64,000 nucleotides of DNA from Bog-950 sp044225825 (GTDB lineage Bacteria; Bacteroidota; Bacteroidia; Chitinophagales; LD1). The stretch covers positions 434,001-498,000 of the forward strand of contig JBGAIB010000004.1 of NCBI GenBank assembly GCA_044225825.1. The letters are read 5' to 3'. The position numbers and the translations under genes are program-made. Below the pieces are notes generated by a model. That model was not told the DNA's origin. It did not search any database and saw only the letters and a program-made list of their open reading frames with translations. Shown one piece after another: positions 53,078 to 63,100 of this stretch (position 1 is the stretch's first letter; every line of letters starts with the position of its first letter).

Positions 53078-53947
53078 ATGAGCGAGGCGGTTAATGAAAG
53101 TAAGCGGGTTCCGAAACCGGATTGGTTAAAGATTAAGTTGCCCAGCGGCAAGGAATACAGCGAGGTAAAGCACAATGTAGAGCAGCACCGCCTGCACACC
53201 ATTTGCGAAAGCGGCAAATGCCCGAACCAAACCGAATGCTGGGGCGCTAAAACCGCCACCCTGATGATATTGGGTGATGTATGCACCCGCTCCTGCATGT
53301 TTTGCAATGTAAGCACCGGTAACCCCGGCACGGTAGATATAACCGAACCGCTGCGTGTAGCAGAATCTGTTAAGCTGATGGGCCTTAAACACGTGGTAAT
53401 TACCTCGGTGGACCGCGATGATTTAACCGATGGAGGCTCCAAAATTTGGGCAGCTACTATCCGCAATATCCGCCGCCTGAATCCGGGTGTGACCATGGAA
53501 ACCCTGATACCCGATTTTAAAGGCGATTGGGAGAACCTGCAGCGGGTGATTGATGTAAAACCCGAGGTAGTGTCGCATAACCTGGAAACCGTTAAACGCC
53601 TGACCCGCGAAGTGCGCATACAGGCCAAGTACGAGCGCAGTCTGGAGGTGCTATTACGCCTGAAAGAAGGTGGCATTGAGCGCACCAAAAGCGGTTTGAT
53701 GCTGGGCCTCGGCGAAACGGAGGAAGAGATACTGGAAGCTATGGACGACCTGCGCCGCAGCAAAGTGGACATATTAACCCTGGGTCAATACCTGCAGCCT
53801 ACCCGCAAGCATTTGCCTGTTGCCGCCTACATTACCCCTGAGAAGTTTGCTGCGTATAAGGAAATAGGTCTAGCGAAAGGTTTCCGTTACGTGGAAAGCG
53901 GCCCCATGGTACGCAGCAGCTACCATGCCGAAAAGCATGTTATATAA
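53078..53947 (+). CDS. lipA: Lipoyl synthase
   Basis: 289 residues. A radical SAM enzyme that inserts two sulfurs into octanoyl groups on lipoyl domains. The auxiliary cluster motif is CESGKCPNQTECWG near residue 43 and the radical SAM motif CTRSCMFC near residue 69. The conserved C-terminal Ser (RSSYHAE) that binds the auxiliary cluster is present. It is divergent from the EamA-rsmF unit and has a clear promoter. Confidence 0.96.
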   Translation: MSEAVNESKRVPKPDWLKIKLPSGKEYSEVKHNVEQHRLHTICESGKCPNQTECWGAKTATLMILGDVCTRSCMFCNVSTGNPGTVDITEPLRVAESVKLMGLKHVVITSVDRDDLTDGGSKIWAATIRNIRRLNPGVTMETLIPDFKGDWENLQRVIDVKPEVVSHNLETVKRLTREVRIQAKYERSLEVLLRLKEGGIERTKSGLMLGLGETEEEILEAMDDLRRSKVDILTLGQYLQPTRKHLPVAAYITPEKFAAYKEIGLAKGFRYVESGPMVRSSYHAEKHVI

Positions 53948-54060
53948 ACCATAAAACGGGGCAATTAAACGGTAGTTCCACTATGGATAACACCGTTACC
54001 ACAATTTGCCGCGAAATGATATTTTTAGCCCTCTAATTTACGCAAGTAACAGACTGATAC

Positions 54061-55870
54061 ATGAGCACAGGCAAACTATTGCTGGAAGTAAAAAACCTGG
54101 TAACCGAATTCAAGACTGACGACGGCATTATGAAGGCCGTTAATAATATATCCTTTACCCTGAACCGTGGCGAAACCATTGGTATTGTAGGCGAATCGGG
54201 CTCCGGTAAGTCGGTGACCTCGCTTTCGGTAATGCGCCTGATACCGAACCCGCCGGGCCGTATTGCAAGCGGTGAAATTCTGTATCATACCAAGGATGGT
54301 AAAGTGATTGATCTTACCAAGATCAGCGAAGAAGAGATGCGTAAATACCGTGGCAACGAAATAGCCATGATCTTCCAGGAGCCCATGACCTCGCTGAACC
54401 CGGTGTTTACCTGTGGCGATCAGGTGGTGGAAGCCATTATGCTGCACCAGAAGGTTGACAAGAAAAAGGCCGAGGAGATTACCCTGGCCATGTTCGAGAA
54501 GGTTCGCCTGCCCGACCCTATGCGTGTGTTGAAAGCTTACCCGCACCAGTTATCGGGTGGCCAGAAGCAGCGTGTAATGATTGCCATGGCCATGAGCTGC
54601 AACCCCGGCATTTTGATTGCCGATGAACCTACTACCGCCCTGGACGTAACCGTGCAGAAGACCATCCTTGACCTGATGGCTCAACTGAAAGGTGAGATAG
54701 ACAGCTCTATTATGTTCATTACCCACGACTTAGGTGTTATTGCCGAAATAGCAGATCGCGTGCTGGTAATGTATAAAGGGCAGATTGTGGAGCAGGGCCC
54801 GGTGGTTGAAATATTCGGTAACNNNNNNNNNNNNNNNNNNNNNNTATACCAAGAGTTTGCTGGCCTGCCGCCCGCCCCTGGGCAAGCGCCTGAGCAAACT
54901 GCCTACCGTAGTTGATTTTATGGAGGAGAAAGAGAATGGTGAGATCATCGAAAAGCATACTTCGGTAGAGGACGCCATTAATGCAGTGGTGATCAGCGAG
55001 GCAGAAACCAACAAACGCCGCGAAGAGGTACTTAGCCGCCGCGTAATACTGGACGTTAAGAACCTGCAAACCTGGTTCCCCAAATCGAAGAACTTTTTTG
55101 GCAAAACCACCGACTACGTAAAGGCGGTGGATGATGTAAGCTTTACTGTGCACGAGGGCGAAACCCTGGGCCTGGTAGGCGAATCGGGCTGTGGCAAAAC
55201 CACCCTTGGCCGTACCCTGCTGCGTTTGCTGCCTGCGCACGGCGGCTCCATTAACTTTGATGGTAAGGACATTCTGAACTTAAATAACCAGGATATGAAG
55301 CAGATGCGCGAGCATATGCAGATCATATTCCAGGACCCCTATAGCTCGTTAAATCCGCGTATTACCATTGGCAATGCCATTATGGAACCTATGACCGTAC
55401 ACGGCATTTACAGCAGCGAGAAAGAGCGCAAGGATAAGGTGGTGGACCTGCTGCGCAAAGTAAATATGCGCCCCGAGCATTTTAACCGCTATCCGCACGA
55501 GTTTAGCGGTGGACAACGCCAGCGTATTTGCATTGCCCGTGCTTTGGCCCTTAACCCCAAGTTCATCATTTGCGATGAATCGGTTTCGGCGCTTGATGTA
55601 TCGGTGCAGGCACAGGTATTAAACCTGCTTATTCAACTGCGCGAGGAGTTCAAATTCACCTATATTTTCATCTCCCACGACCTTTCGGTGGTTAAGTTTA
55701 TGAGCGACCGTATGGTGGTAATGAACAAGGGTAAGATTGAAGAAATGGGCAGCAGCGACGAGATCTATAACAACCCGCAGCGCGAATACACCCAAAAGCT
55801 GATCGCCGCCATCCCTAAAGGCGATCTGGAAAACATCAAGAAAAGGGTTAGCAGCGTGCAAATGAACTAA
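54061..55870 (+). CDS. Peptide ABC transporter ATPase with two nucleotide-binding domains, interrupted by an assembly gap
   Basis: Probably one gene of about 600 codons. The first domain (54061-54822) has Walker A GESGSGKS, LSGGQKQR and ILIADEPTTALD, and ends VVEIFGN. The second (54845-55870) resumes at YTKSLLACRPPL and has GESGCGKTT, FSGGQRQR and FIICDESVSALD. In related OppD/DppD proteins a PQHP-type stretch links GN to YTK. The 22 N between them shift the frame by one, so the true gap length differs. Fused OppD-OppF proteins energise di/oligopeptide uptake. No permease genes are seen nearby. Confidence 0.85.
54823..54844. other. Assembly gap (22 N)
   Basis: Unknown bases inside the peptide ABC ATPase gene. 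The frame demands a multiple of three; about 12 bases would fit the usual protein sequence. Confidence 0.95.
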
Positions 55871-55871
55871 T

Positions 55872-56576
55872 ATGCAAAGCTACGGCCTGCGTTATAACGA
55901 AACAGGTAAGGCGCTGCGTGTGGCCTTTTTATCGGTTTTGATTGTGGTGCCTGCCGTGTTTCTGATCGCTACAAACGCCCGCGCACTGGGCGACGGTGGT
56001 TTAATTGCAGTGGGTATAACTACAGTTGTGCTTGGGGTTGGCTTGCCAATATTCATAGGTATTAAGTCATCCCCTAAAACCGAGGTGATTATTACACCGG
56101 AGGGCTTACAATTGCACTTTCCCAACAAGAACCTGTTTACCCCTGAGGATTTTACCGTACCCTTCAGCAGCGTTACCAACTTCTACGCTGATGAATACCA
56201 GGGCAACCGTTATTGCAGTTTTAAGACCCAGGGCAAGCCGAAGCAATTCAGCCTTAGCTGCCGTATGCCGCGCCAGGGTGTTAACCTGGAGCAATACGAG
56301 GAGTTTAAGACCTTTGCAAGCACTTATATAAGCCAATATAACCAGCAAAGTGGCAACTCGGCATCCATCAGCAGCCAAACCATGTACGAAGCCTGGTGGG
56401 CTCAATTACTGGCGTTTTTAGTGGTGCTGTTCACTTTTATTATAGCCGGGTTATTCATCACCGGTTACACGGGCTATAACTATTCCATCTTCCGCGGCAT
56501 TATCTTCCTGGCACTGGGATGGCCTTTTGTGATTAAGGTATGGCAGTATAACTACGGCAGTAAAAAGCGCAACTAA
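55872..56576 (+). CDS. Membrane protein of unknown function
   Basis: 234 residues. Two hydrophobic helices near the N-terminus (RVAFLSVLIVVPAVFLIATN; LIAVGITTVVLGVGLPIFIG), a soluble middle with a beta-rich PH-like look (TEVIITPEGLQLHFPNKNLF), then two C-terminal helices (WAQLLAFLVVLFTFIIAGLF; SIFRGIIFLALGWPF). It begins 1 bp after the ABC ATPase stop, so it is probably co-transcribed. No family is recognised. Confidence 0.75.
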   Translation: MQSYGLRYNETGKALRVAFLSVLIVVPAVFLIATNARALGDGGLIAVGITTVVLGVGLPIFIGIKSSPKTEVIITPEGLQLHFPNKNLFTPEDFTVPFSSVTNFYADEYQGNRYCSFKTQGKPKQFSLSCRMPRQGVNLEQYEEFKTFASTYISQYNQQSGNSASISSQTMYEAWWAQLLAFLVVLFTFIIAGLFITGYTGYNYSIFRGIIFLALGWPFVIKVWQYNYGSKKRN

Positions 56577-56805
56577 CAAGTTTAGATTTTAGAAGGCTGA
56601 AGTTTGATTGGAGGCATTCCCTGTGTGAAGCTTTCCCGCGCTTTAATGGCTTGTATTGCCCTTCTGTCACCTCGAGATGCAAATGGCATATGCTGATAAC
56701 GAGACCATGTGCGCATTATCATTGGCACGTTCCGTTCACGGCATTAGCTTGTGCCCGTTGGCAAACACCTACGGGATGAAAGAACATTGACCGCTGCTAC
56801 GAGGC

Positions 56806-56836
56806 AATAAAAAAGGCCCTGCTAATGCAGGGCCTT
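56806..56836. terminator. Bidirectional intrinsic terminator
   Basis: AAGGCCCTGC/GCAGGGCCTT with a 4-base loop, flanked by A and T runs, between convergent units. The 229 bp before it (56577-56805) hold nothing else I can identify. Confidence 0.85.
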
Positions 56837-56858
56837 ATCTTTTATGTTCAGGGGCTGC

Positions 56859-58952
56859 TTATTTGCCGCCTTTCTTTACTCCGTAGGTGAAACCAGGGCC
56901 GGTTCTAACTTGTTTTACAACTTCGCCGTAAGGTTCAAATTCCGGTGCATCATCCGGTTTGTCAGGAATGATCTTGAATTCAACACGACGGTTGTGAGCG
57001 CGGCCTTCCGGATCATCTTCGCCATTTGGCAGTTCGTTTGCCTGTGCAGGAACTTTTTCGCCAAAGGTTTTAACAGTGATACGGCTTTCAGCTATACCTT
57101 TCTTCTTAATCAGGAAGGTCTTCACTTCATTCGCACGACGCAGTGACAGCTTATCGTTGTATTCGTCAGTACCTTTGCTATCGGTGTGACCTTGAACTTC
57201 AACAGAGTAGCCCGGGTTAGCACCTAATACAGCTACAACGCTGTCGATTTGCTTTTGGTAGAAGTCGATTACATTGCTCTTGTCGAAAGCAAAGTAAACG
57301 TTCGGAATACGGATTTTCTTCTTAACGATAGGATCGAGGTAGAAAATCTGATTGATTGTATCACGCTCTTCGTCTTCCGAGATGGTCAGGTTATCGATAG
57401 AAGGCCAAAAACCTTCTTTGTTACCGTTTAATTTATAACCGGTACCACGTTTAACCGGGAATACAAACGCATCAGCGGTAGTAATGGTATTTTGAACGAA
57501 TTCGAAATTGTTACCAGCCACTTTATACATCGAAGCATCCACACCGGTAATTGGGGTGTTGGTAGGGTCGTTACGCTTAACGTAGATACCTTTCAGGAAC
57601 ACATCGCGTTGAACGATTACAGTCCAGATATCATCGCAGCAGGTAGCTCCACGCGGGCTGGTTGTACCGGCACGGTTCGACACCATAAAGCCTTTTGCAC
57701 CTTTGTCGTCCAGCGCCAGGTAGATATCATCAGCAGGCGAGTTGATAGGCACACCGGCATTCACCACAGCACCAAAGCTGCCTGGCATACCGCTTGCTTT
57801 AAACACGTCTAAACCACCAATTGAAGGGTGACCGTTTGAAGAGAAATAAAGCACTTTGTTCTTGGCATCGTAGAAAGGAGTCATTTCATCGCCGGCTGTG
57901 TTCACTTCGGCACCTGCGTTGGTAGCAGCTCCAAAAGTACCATCGGCATTCATTTTGGCATACCAGAGGTCTAAACCGCCTTTGCCACCCGGACGGTCAC
58001 TCACGAAATAAAGGATATCGCCATCAGCGCCTACACCCCATGCTGGTTCAGTTGTAGTCTTTTCTTTAGCGTTTAAACCGCTCAGTTCTTCGCCGTTGGT
58101 CCATTCAGCACCTTCTTTCTTAGAACGGTACAGTTTGCAACGCAGTTCGTTATCAATGGTGTAATCAACACCGCATTTGCTGTAGATCAAGGTCTTTTCA
58201 TCCGCGCTCAGGATAGCGTTACCCACGTTGGTTTTAGCATCGTTTGGAGGGGTAGGCATTACTGTGCGGTTGTTGTAAGAGTTACCGCTTCTGTCGGCAG
58301 TGAAAATTGAAGTGTAGTGATCAGCTTTCGTATTGTTCAGGTTAACGGCAGTGTCAGTTTTTTGTGAAGCAAACATAACACGACCATTTTTCAGGGGCTT
58401 TGGAGAAAGATCCTGAAGGGCAGTATTTACGCCACCTTCGGTACGTTCAACCTTAATTTTGGTTGGATTACCTGTAATTACAGTAGCAGAATCGCAACCG
58501 GTGATTTCGATTTTAGCAAGTGCTTTGTAGCTAACATCACCTTTACCCAGAGGAGCCTTCAGGTAAGATTCGAAGCTTTTCTTGGCATCTTCATACTTAC
58601 CATTCATTTTCTGCATCTGGCCCAGGTAAAACTGGTCGGCAGGGTAAGCTTCAGCGTCCTTGTCTACGGTTAATTTGTAGTATTTCTCAGCAGCTTCATA
58701 ATCGCGCAGGGCACGGTTAACTTCACCCAGTAAGTGGGTTACTTCAACTTTCTCAGGCTTATCCTTGAACACGTCATCCAGGTATTGAGCAGCATTGTAG
58801 TAGCTACCTTCCTGAATTTTAACGCGGGCAATTTTCAGCTTCTTCTTCCACTTATAATTGGGGTACTTCTCTACACTTTTCTGTTTGGTACCATTCTGAG
58901 CATTGACAAAGAATATCAGGGGCGTCAATACTGCTAACAAGAAATACTTCAT
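56859..58952 (-). CDS. OmpA-family protein of PorE type (TPR, WD40-like, OmpA)
   Basis: 697 residues. There is a signal peptide (MKYFLLAVLTPLIFFVNAQ) and a TPR-type N-region (SYYNAAQYLDDVFKDKPEKV ... LGEVNRALRDYEAAEKYY). A PD40/WD40-like propeller contains DILYFVSDRPGGKGGLDLWY and VLYFSSNGHPSIGGLDVF, followed by a carboxypeptidase-regulatory-like region. The C-terminal OmpA peptidoglycan-binding domain contains VEVQGHTDSKGTDEYNDKLS. This order matches PorE, which links the T9SS outer membrane parts to peptidoglycan. It is last in a unit with the PorP/SprF-like and type B cargo genes. Confidence 0.88.
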   Translation of the reverse strand: MKYFLLAVLTPLIFFVNAQNGTKQKSVEKYPNYKWKKKLKIARVKIQEGSYYNAAQYLDDVFKDKPEKVEVTHLLGEVNRALRDYEAAEKYYKLTVDKDAEAYPADQFYLGQMQKMNGKYEDAKKSFESYLKAPLGKGDVSYKALAKIEITGCDSATVITGNPTKIKVERTEGGVNTALQDLSPKPLKNGRVMFASQKTDTAVNLNNTKADHYTSIFTADRSGNSYNNRTVMPTPPNDAKTNVGNAILSADEKTLIYSKCGVDYTIDNELRCKLYRSKKEGAEWTNGEELSGLNAKEKTTTEPAWGVGADGDILYFVSDRPGGKGGLDLWYAKMNADGTFGAATNAGAEVNTAGDEMTPFYDAKNKVLYFSSNGHPSIGGLDVFKASGMPGSFGAVVNAGVPINSPADDIYLALDDKGAKGFMVSNRAGTTSPRGATCCDDIWTVIVQRDVFLKGIYVKRNDPTNTPITGVDASMYKVAGNNFEFVQNTITTADAFVFPVKRGTGYKLNGNKEGFWPSIDNLTISEDEERDTINQIFYLDPIVKKKIRIPNVYFAFDKSNVIDFYQKQIDSVVAVLGANPGYSVEVQGHTDSKGTDEYNDKLSLRRANEVKTFLIKKKGIAESRITVKTFGEKVPAQANELPNGEDDPEGRAHNRRVEFKIIPDKPDDAPEFEPYGEVVKQVRTGPGFTYGVKKGGK

Positions 58953-59007
58953 GGCTTATATGTTTAGTTTCCTATGGGGTTAAACGAATTCTGGTTCTAC
59001 AACAATT

Positions 59008-60066
59008 TTAGTAACGTGGGTTAAACAGGTAATTGTCTTCTTTTGGAATGAACAGGTTACCGATGTAGGTAAGTGTAATTTCAAAAGCCTGAGGGAATGC
59101 ACCACCCACATTGCTGTAGTCTTTTCTTTGCTGGGTTAAGTGTGCATCATATGCAAAACCTGCACTGAAGCCTTTCCATGCAAAACCGATTTTAGGAATA
59201 GCAGTGTAGTTGCCTTTGTTTAAACGGTTCCAGTAACCGATGAACAGGGTAGCACGTTTTGCAGGATCGCGCACTACGTGGATACCGGCAGTTAAACCGA
59301 AATTGGTTTCTGTAACTTTTGCCTGGCTCTGGAACAATACGCCCGGGATCAATACCGCTTTGTCGCCCAGGTCGAATTCAAAACCACCGTGAACGGTGTA
59401 ACGGAATGGGTGGTGGTAAGTGGTTCCGCCAGGAGTGTTTACGAAGTTTTCTTTATAACGGGTAATGTTATTGAAGGCAAAACCAGCGTAAACGCGCATG
59501 TTCTTATGGAACTCACTCTTCATGAAGATACCAGCGTTAAAGGCACCTTTGATACCTGGTTTGGCATTGATTGCTTCCAGGGTGTAAGAGTTGTTGTACG
59601 TTAAATCGGGATTAAAGCCTTCGCCAAACTGAAACTTAGACTGGTCGATGCTGGTAGTCATAATACCACCTTGTAAACCAACACCTAATTGGAAAATACC
59701 TTTAGGGCCAAAGCTCATGTTGTAGGCAACTGAGGCCAACACATGGTTAAAGTTAAAGGTTTTACCATTCTGCTGATCGTTAGCAAAAACCAAGCCTACG
59801 CCCAATGCACCATGCTTCAGTTTCTCTTTCAACAGCGAGAAATCAACTGCTACTGAAGGAGTTGAGAAAGCAGGTTTGCTCTGCGTTAATCCGGGATATT
59901 GATTACGGTAGATGCCGCCAATACGGTAAAATCCATTAAAGTTACCGGTTAAGGCCGGGTTTAGCGTAAGGGGTGATGCATAGAACTGTGAGAAGTGGAT
60001 ATCCTGTGCATTCGCTGTCATAACTGCCAGAACCACAACCAACAAGGAGTATAATCTCAGTTTCAT
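59008..60066 (-). CDS. PorP/SprF family T9SS membrane protein
   Basis: 352 residues from ATG 60066, which starts a good signal peptide (MKLRLYSLLVVVLAVMTANA); an upstream ATG at 60093 is less likely. After it comes the family hallmark QDIHFSQFYASPLTLNPALTG, then an outer-membrane beta-barrel to the C-terminal PRY. PorP/SprF proteins are helpers for type B T9SS cargo; SprF is needed to export the adhesin SprB. Here it lies 50 bp downstream of such a cargo gene. Confidence 0.93.
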   Translation of the reverse strand: MKLRLYSLLVVVLAVMTANAQDIHFSQFYASPLTLNPALTGNFNGFYRIGGIYRNQYPGLTQSKPAFSTPSVAVDFSLLKEKLKHGALGVGLVFANDQQNGKTFNFNHVLASVAYNMSFGPKGIFQLGVGLQGGIMTTSIDQSKFQFGEGFNPDLTYNNSYTLEAINAKPGIKGAFNAGIFMKSEFHKNMRVYAGFAFNNITRYKENFVNTPGGTTYHHPFRYTVHGGFEFDLGDKAVLIPGVLFQSQAKVTETNFGLTAGIHVVRDPAKRATLFIGYWNRLNKGNYTAIPKIGFAWKGFSAGFAYDAHLTQQRKDYSNVGGAFPQAFEITLTYIGNLFIPKEDNYLFNPRY

Positions 60067-60116
60067 GGGCGGTATTAATTTATTAGGGTCCAAAGAAAAT
60101 ATTTTTTGTGAAAATT

Positions 60117-63100
60117 TTAGTGTAAAAGTGTAAATGATCCGGTTAAGTGATACTGAATGTTTGTGTTAGGGTCACTTTGATCAGGTCCCAGGATAGTTAC
60201 ATAATAGATATATGTATCAGCAGGTTGAGCTACACCGTTGAAGGTGCCATCCCAATTTCCGTTGCCGCTGTAAACCAGGGTTCCCCAACGGTTGTAAATG
60301 CGTAACTCAACGATGGTGTAAATACCTTGTAATACCTGTGGAATGTATGGGCCATAAGTATCGTTCTGACCATCGCCGTTAGGTGTAAAGGCGTTTGGCA
60401 TAGGCGGAATACCAGGAGGCACAACAGCCAGTTTTACAGTATCGCTGGCAATACATCCATTGGTTAAGTCGGTAACGATAACCTGATAGTCAGTAGTTAT
60501 TTGCGGACTTTGAACAGAAGGTGATTGCTTGGTACTGTCATCCAGGTAAGTAGATGGAACCCACACATAACTGAAGTTAGAACTGTAACTTGTAGTAGCG
60601 TTCAATCCGGCATTATGGCCAACAAACACGGTACCGGTGGATGGGTCGGCTACAACTGCATCCACTGTTAAGCAATGAATAGTTAAACCAACCTGATCGC
60701 TTACAGTACAGTTGTTAAAGTCGGTAACGGTAACACTATAAGTGCCGGAAGCGGTTGGACTGATTGAAGCCGTTGAATCGCCGGTGCTCCAAACGTAGGT
60801 TCCCGGTATACCTGCATCAAGCAATACCGCGGTATCACAGCTGCACAGGTTTTGATCGGCACCTAACTCAATGGTAGGTGGTGTAGTACTGTAAATATCA
60901 ACGGTAGCGGTGCTAATACAGCCATTATCGCTGGCGGTTAAGGTGTATGTACCAGCTGAAGAAACCGTAAACACGGTATCCACCGTAGTAGGCTGCGCCC
61001 AGGTATATACAATACCAGCAACAGGAACCACACTTAGTGTAGCTGTGGTTTGACCTGCACAGATAGTATCGTCGCTAACAATGATATTGGCTGCAGGATG
61101 CTGAGCCGGAATAATGTGCGCAGAGTCAAGTGAATGCAGCACACAACCGTTGGCATCTATTGCGGTATACGAATAGTAACCGCCTGCTCCGGTAGTGATT
61201 GTTTGGGTGGTAGCGCCGGTGCTCCATACGTAGGAAACATAGCCCGGGTCAGCGCTCAATGTAATTACGTCACCAATACATACGCCGGTATCGCCAGAAG
61301 GTTGTACCACGATAGGGTTCAGCGTAAACTCGTTGATGGTTACAGTATCGCTATTATAGAAACAGAAGCCATCGTTTACACGCACCCAGTAGTCCTTCGT
61401 GCTGGCAGTTTGTGCTGCAGTAGTAATAGATGCAGTAGTAGCACCAGTATTCCATGCATAACTGGTGTAAGGACCGCCGCTTGGGGTTAAGGTTACTGAA
61501 TCGTAAGGACAAATGGTTTGATCGGGACCCAGTGTAACTGCAGCATGGGTTCTAACCGCAACCTGAACGGAATCGTCGACACGGCAACCGATAGAATCGA
61601 ATGCAGTTACGTGGTAAAGTGTAGTGGCAGCAGGTGTAGCTGTTGGGCTTTGAGCCGTAGCAGATGACAAATCAGCAGCCGGTGTCCACGTGTACGAAAC
61701 GCCGTTACCGGTGAATACCAATTGAGATGAAGCGCCGGCACAGATAGAATCGGGGCTTGCAACCAGGGTATGCGGGAAGTTACCTATAGATACTTTTACG
61801 GTATCGTAAGTAGTACAACCGTTGCTGAAATCAGCTTGTACCACATAATTAGTGGTTACTGACGGATAGGCCTGAGGGTTCTGAATGGTGGTGCTTGATA
61901 AGCCTGCCGCAGGAGTCCAGGTTACGCCGGTAAGTGCAGCGCCAGTAACATCCGGTGTAAAGCGGAAAGCTACCGGTGAAGAAACCGTCCAGTTTGACAG
62001 GTTGTAACCAGCAGGGCTAAAGCCAATGGTACCTGTTGCGTTTTCAACACCAAGCGTATTGTTCACACCTGTAGCAGTCATAGAAGCTACCAATATTTCA
62101 ATAACGTTGGTTGATTCGCGCAGGTGAATTTCGCCTGTTAAGTTACCTGTGCCGTTGTATGCCGGAGCGTTTACATACCGTATTACGAACGTGCGGTTAG
62201 GTGCAGTGCCGGTAGTAAAGTACTGAATGTTACCGGCGGTAAGCAATAAGTCGCGCCAGCAAAGGGCAATAATATTGTTAGGCGTACCAGCAGTAGGTAT
62301 AGAAGCCGCTGTAAACGTGGTGGGCTGACCTGAAGTAAACGATATAAAACCGTTTGTGCAGGCATAAATGCTGGAGTAACTATTACAGAAGAAATCGAAG
62401 TTAAAGCCAATAGGCAGCGCACCGCTCATTACATCATCGCCCGCAGGACCGTTTGTAGGAGGTGCAACCGGGTTGATTGGGTTGTAAGCAATGTTTGTAA
62501 TGGTGTAAGAAGGTAAACACTGCGGAACAGCAGGATGCAGTAATTGTGCATTTAACTGTGCAGTATCGCCATTACAGAAAGCTACATCGGGACCAGCTGA
62601 GATTAGCACAGCAGTATCTACATGCAGGCTAACAGTAGTATCGCCCTGGCAGGTGCCATCGCTTACTATTACGGTATAGTCCACATCGCTATAAACATTT
62701 ACTGTAGGAGCGGAAGTATCCGGCAGGGTGCTGCCATCGCTACCAGTCCAGGTGAAGCTGTAATTATTCAGAGGGGCCTGACACATGATAATACGCATGT
62801 TAGGACGCAGATTACCTTGTGTTGGTGCATTAAGACCGGTACATCCGGAGGAAGTACCTAAATCGTTTGCAGACCACAAAACTGAATTGTTGAAAGTAGT
62901 TGTACTGTAAGCGACATTATCGTAACCAGTCCAGGCAGAATTATCATAACAAACCTCTACAATCAAGTTGCTGAAACCATCCCATTGGTAAGGGATGTTC
63001 AGGGTATGGGTGTTCCAACCAACACTTGTAGTGAATGGCTGTGGACTGAAAACCTCAGTAAGACCACCAACGTAGTTAGTTGGAAGACTGCTTAAGTTAG

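Noticed and set aside
53065..53772. Long minus-strand frame opposite lipA
   Set aside because: Ser/Arg-rich shadow of lipA with no motif; lipA has complete catalytic motifs and a promoter.
54785..54844. A separate second ABC ATPase gene starting at 54785
   Set aside because: This start lies in the wrong frame of the first half and reads through N; the real second half begins after the gap.
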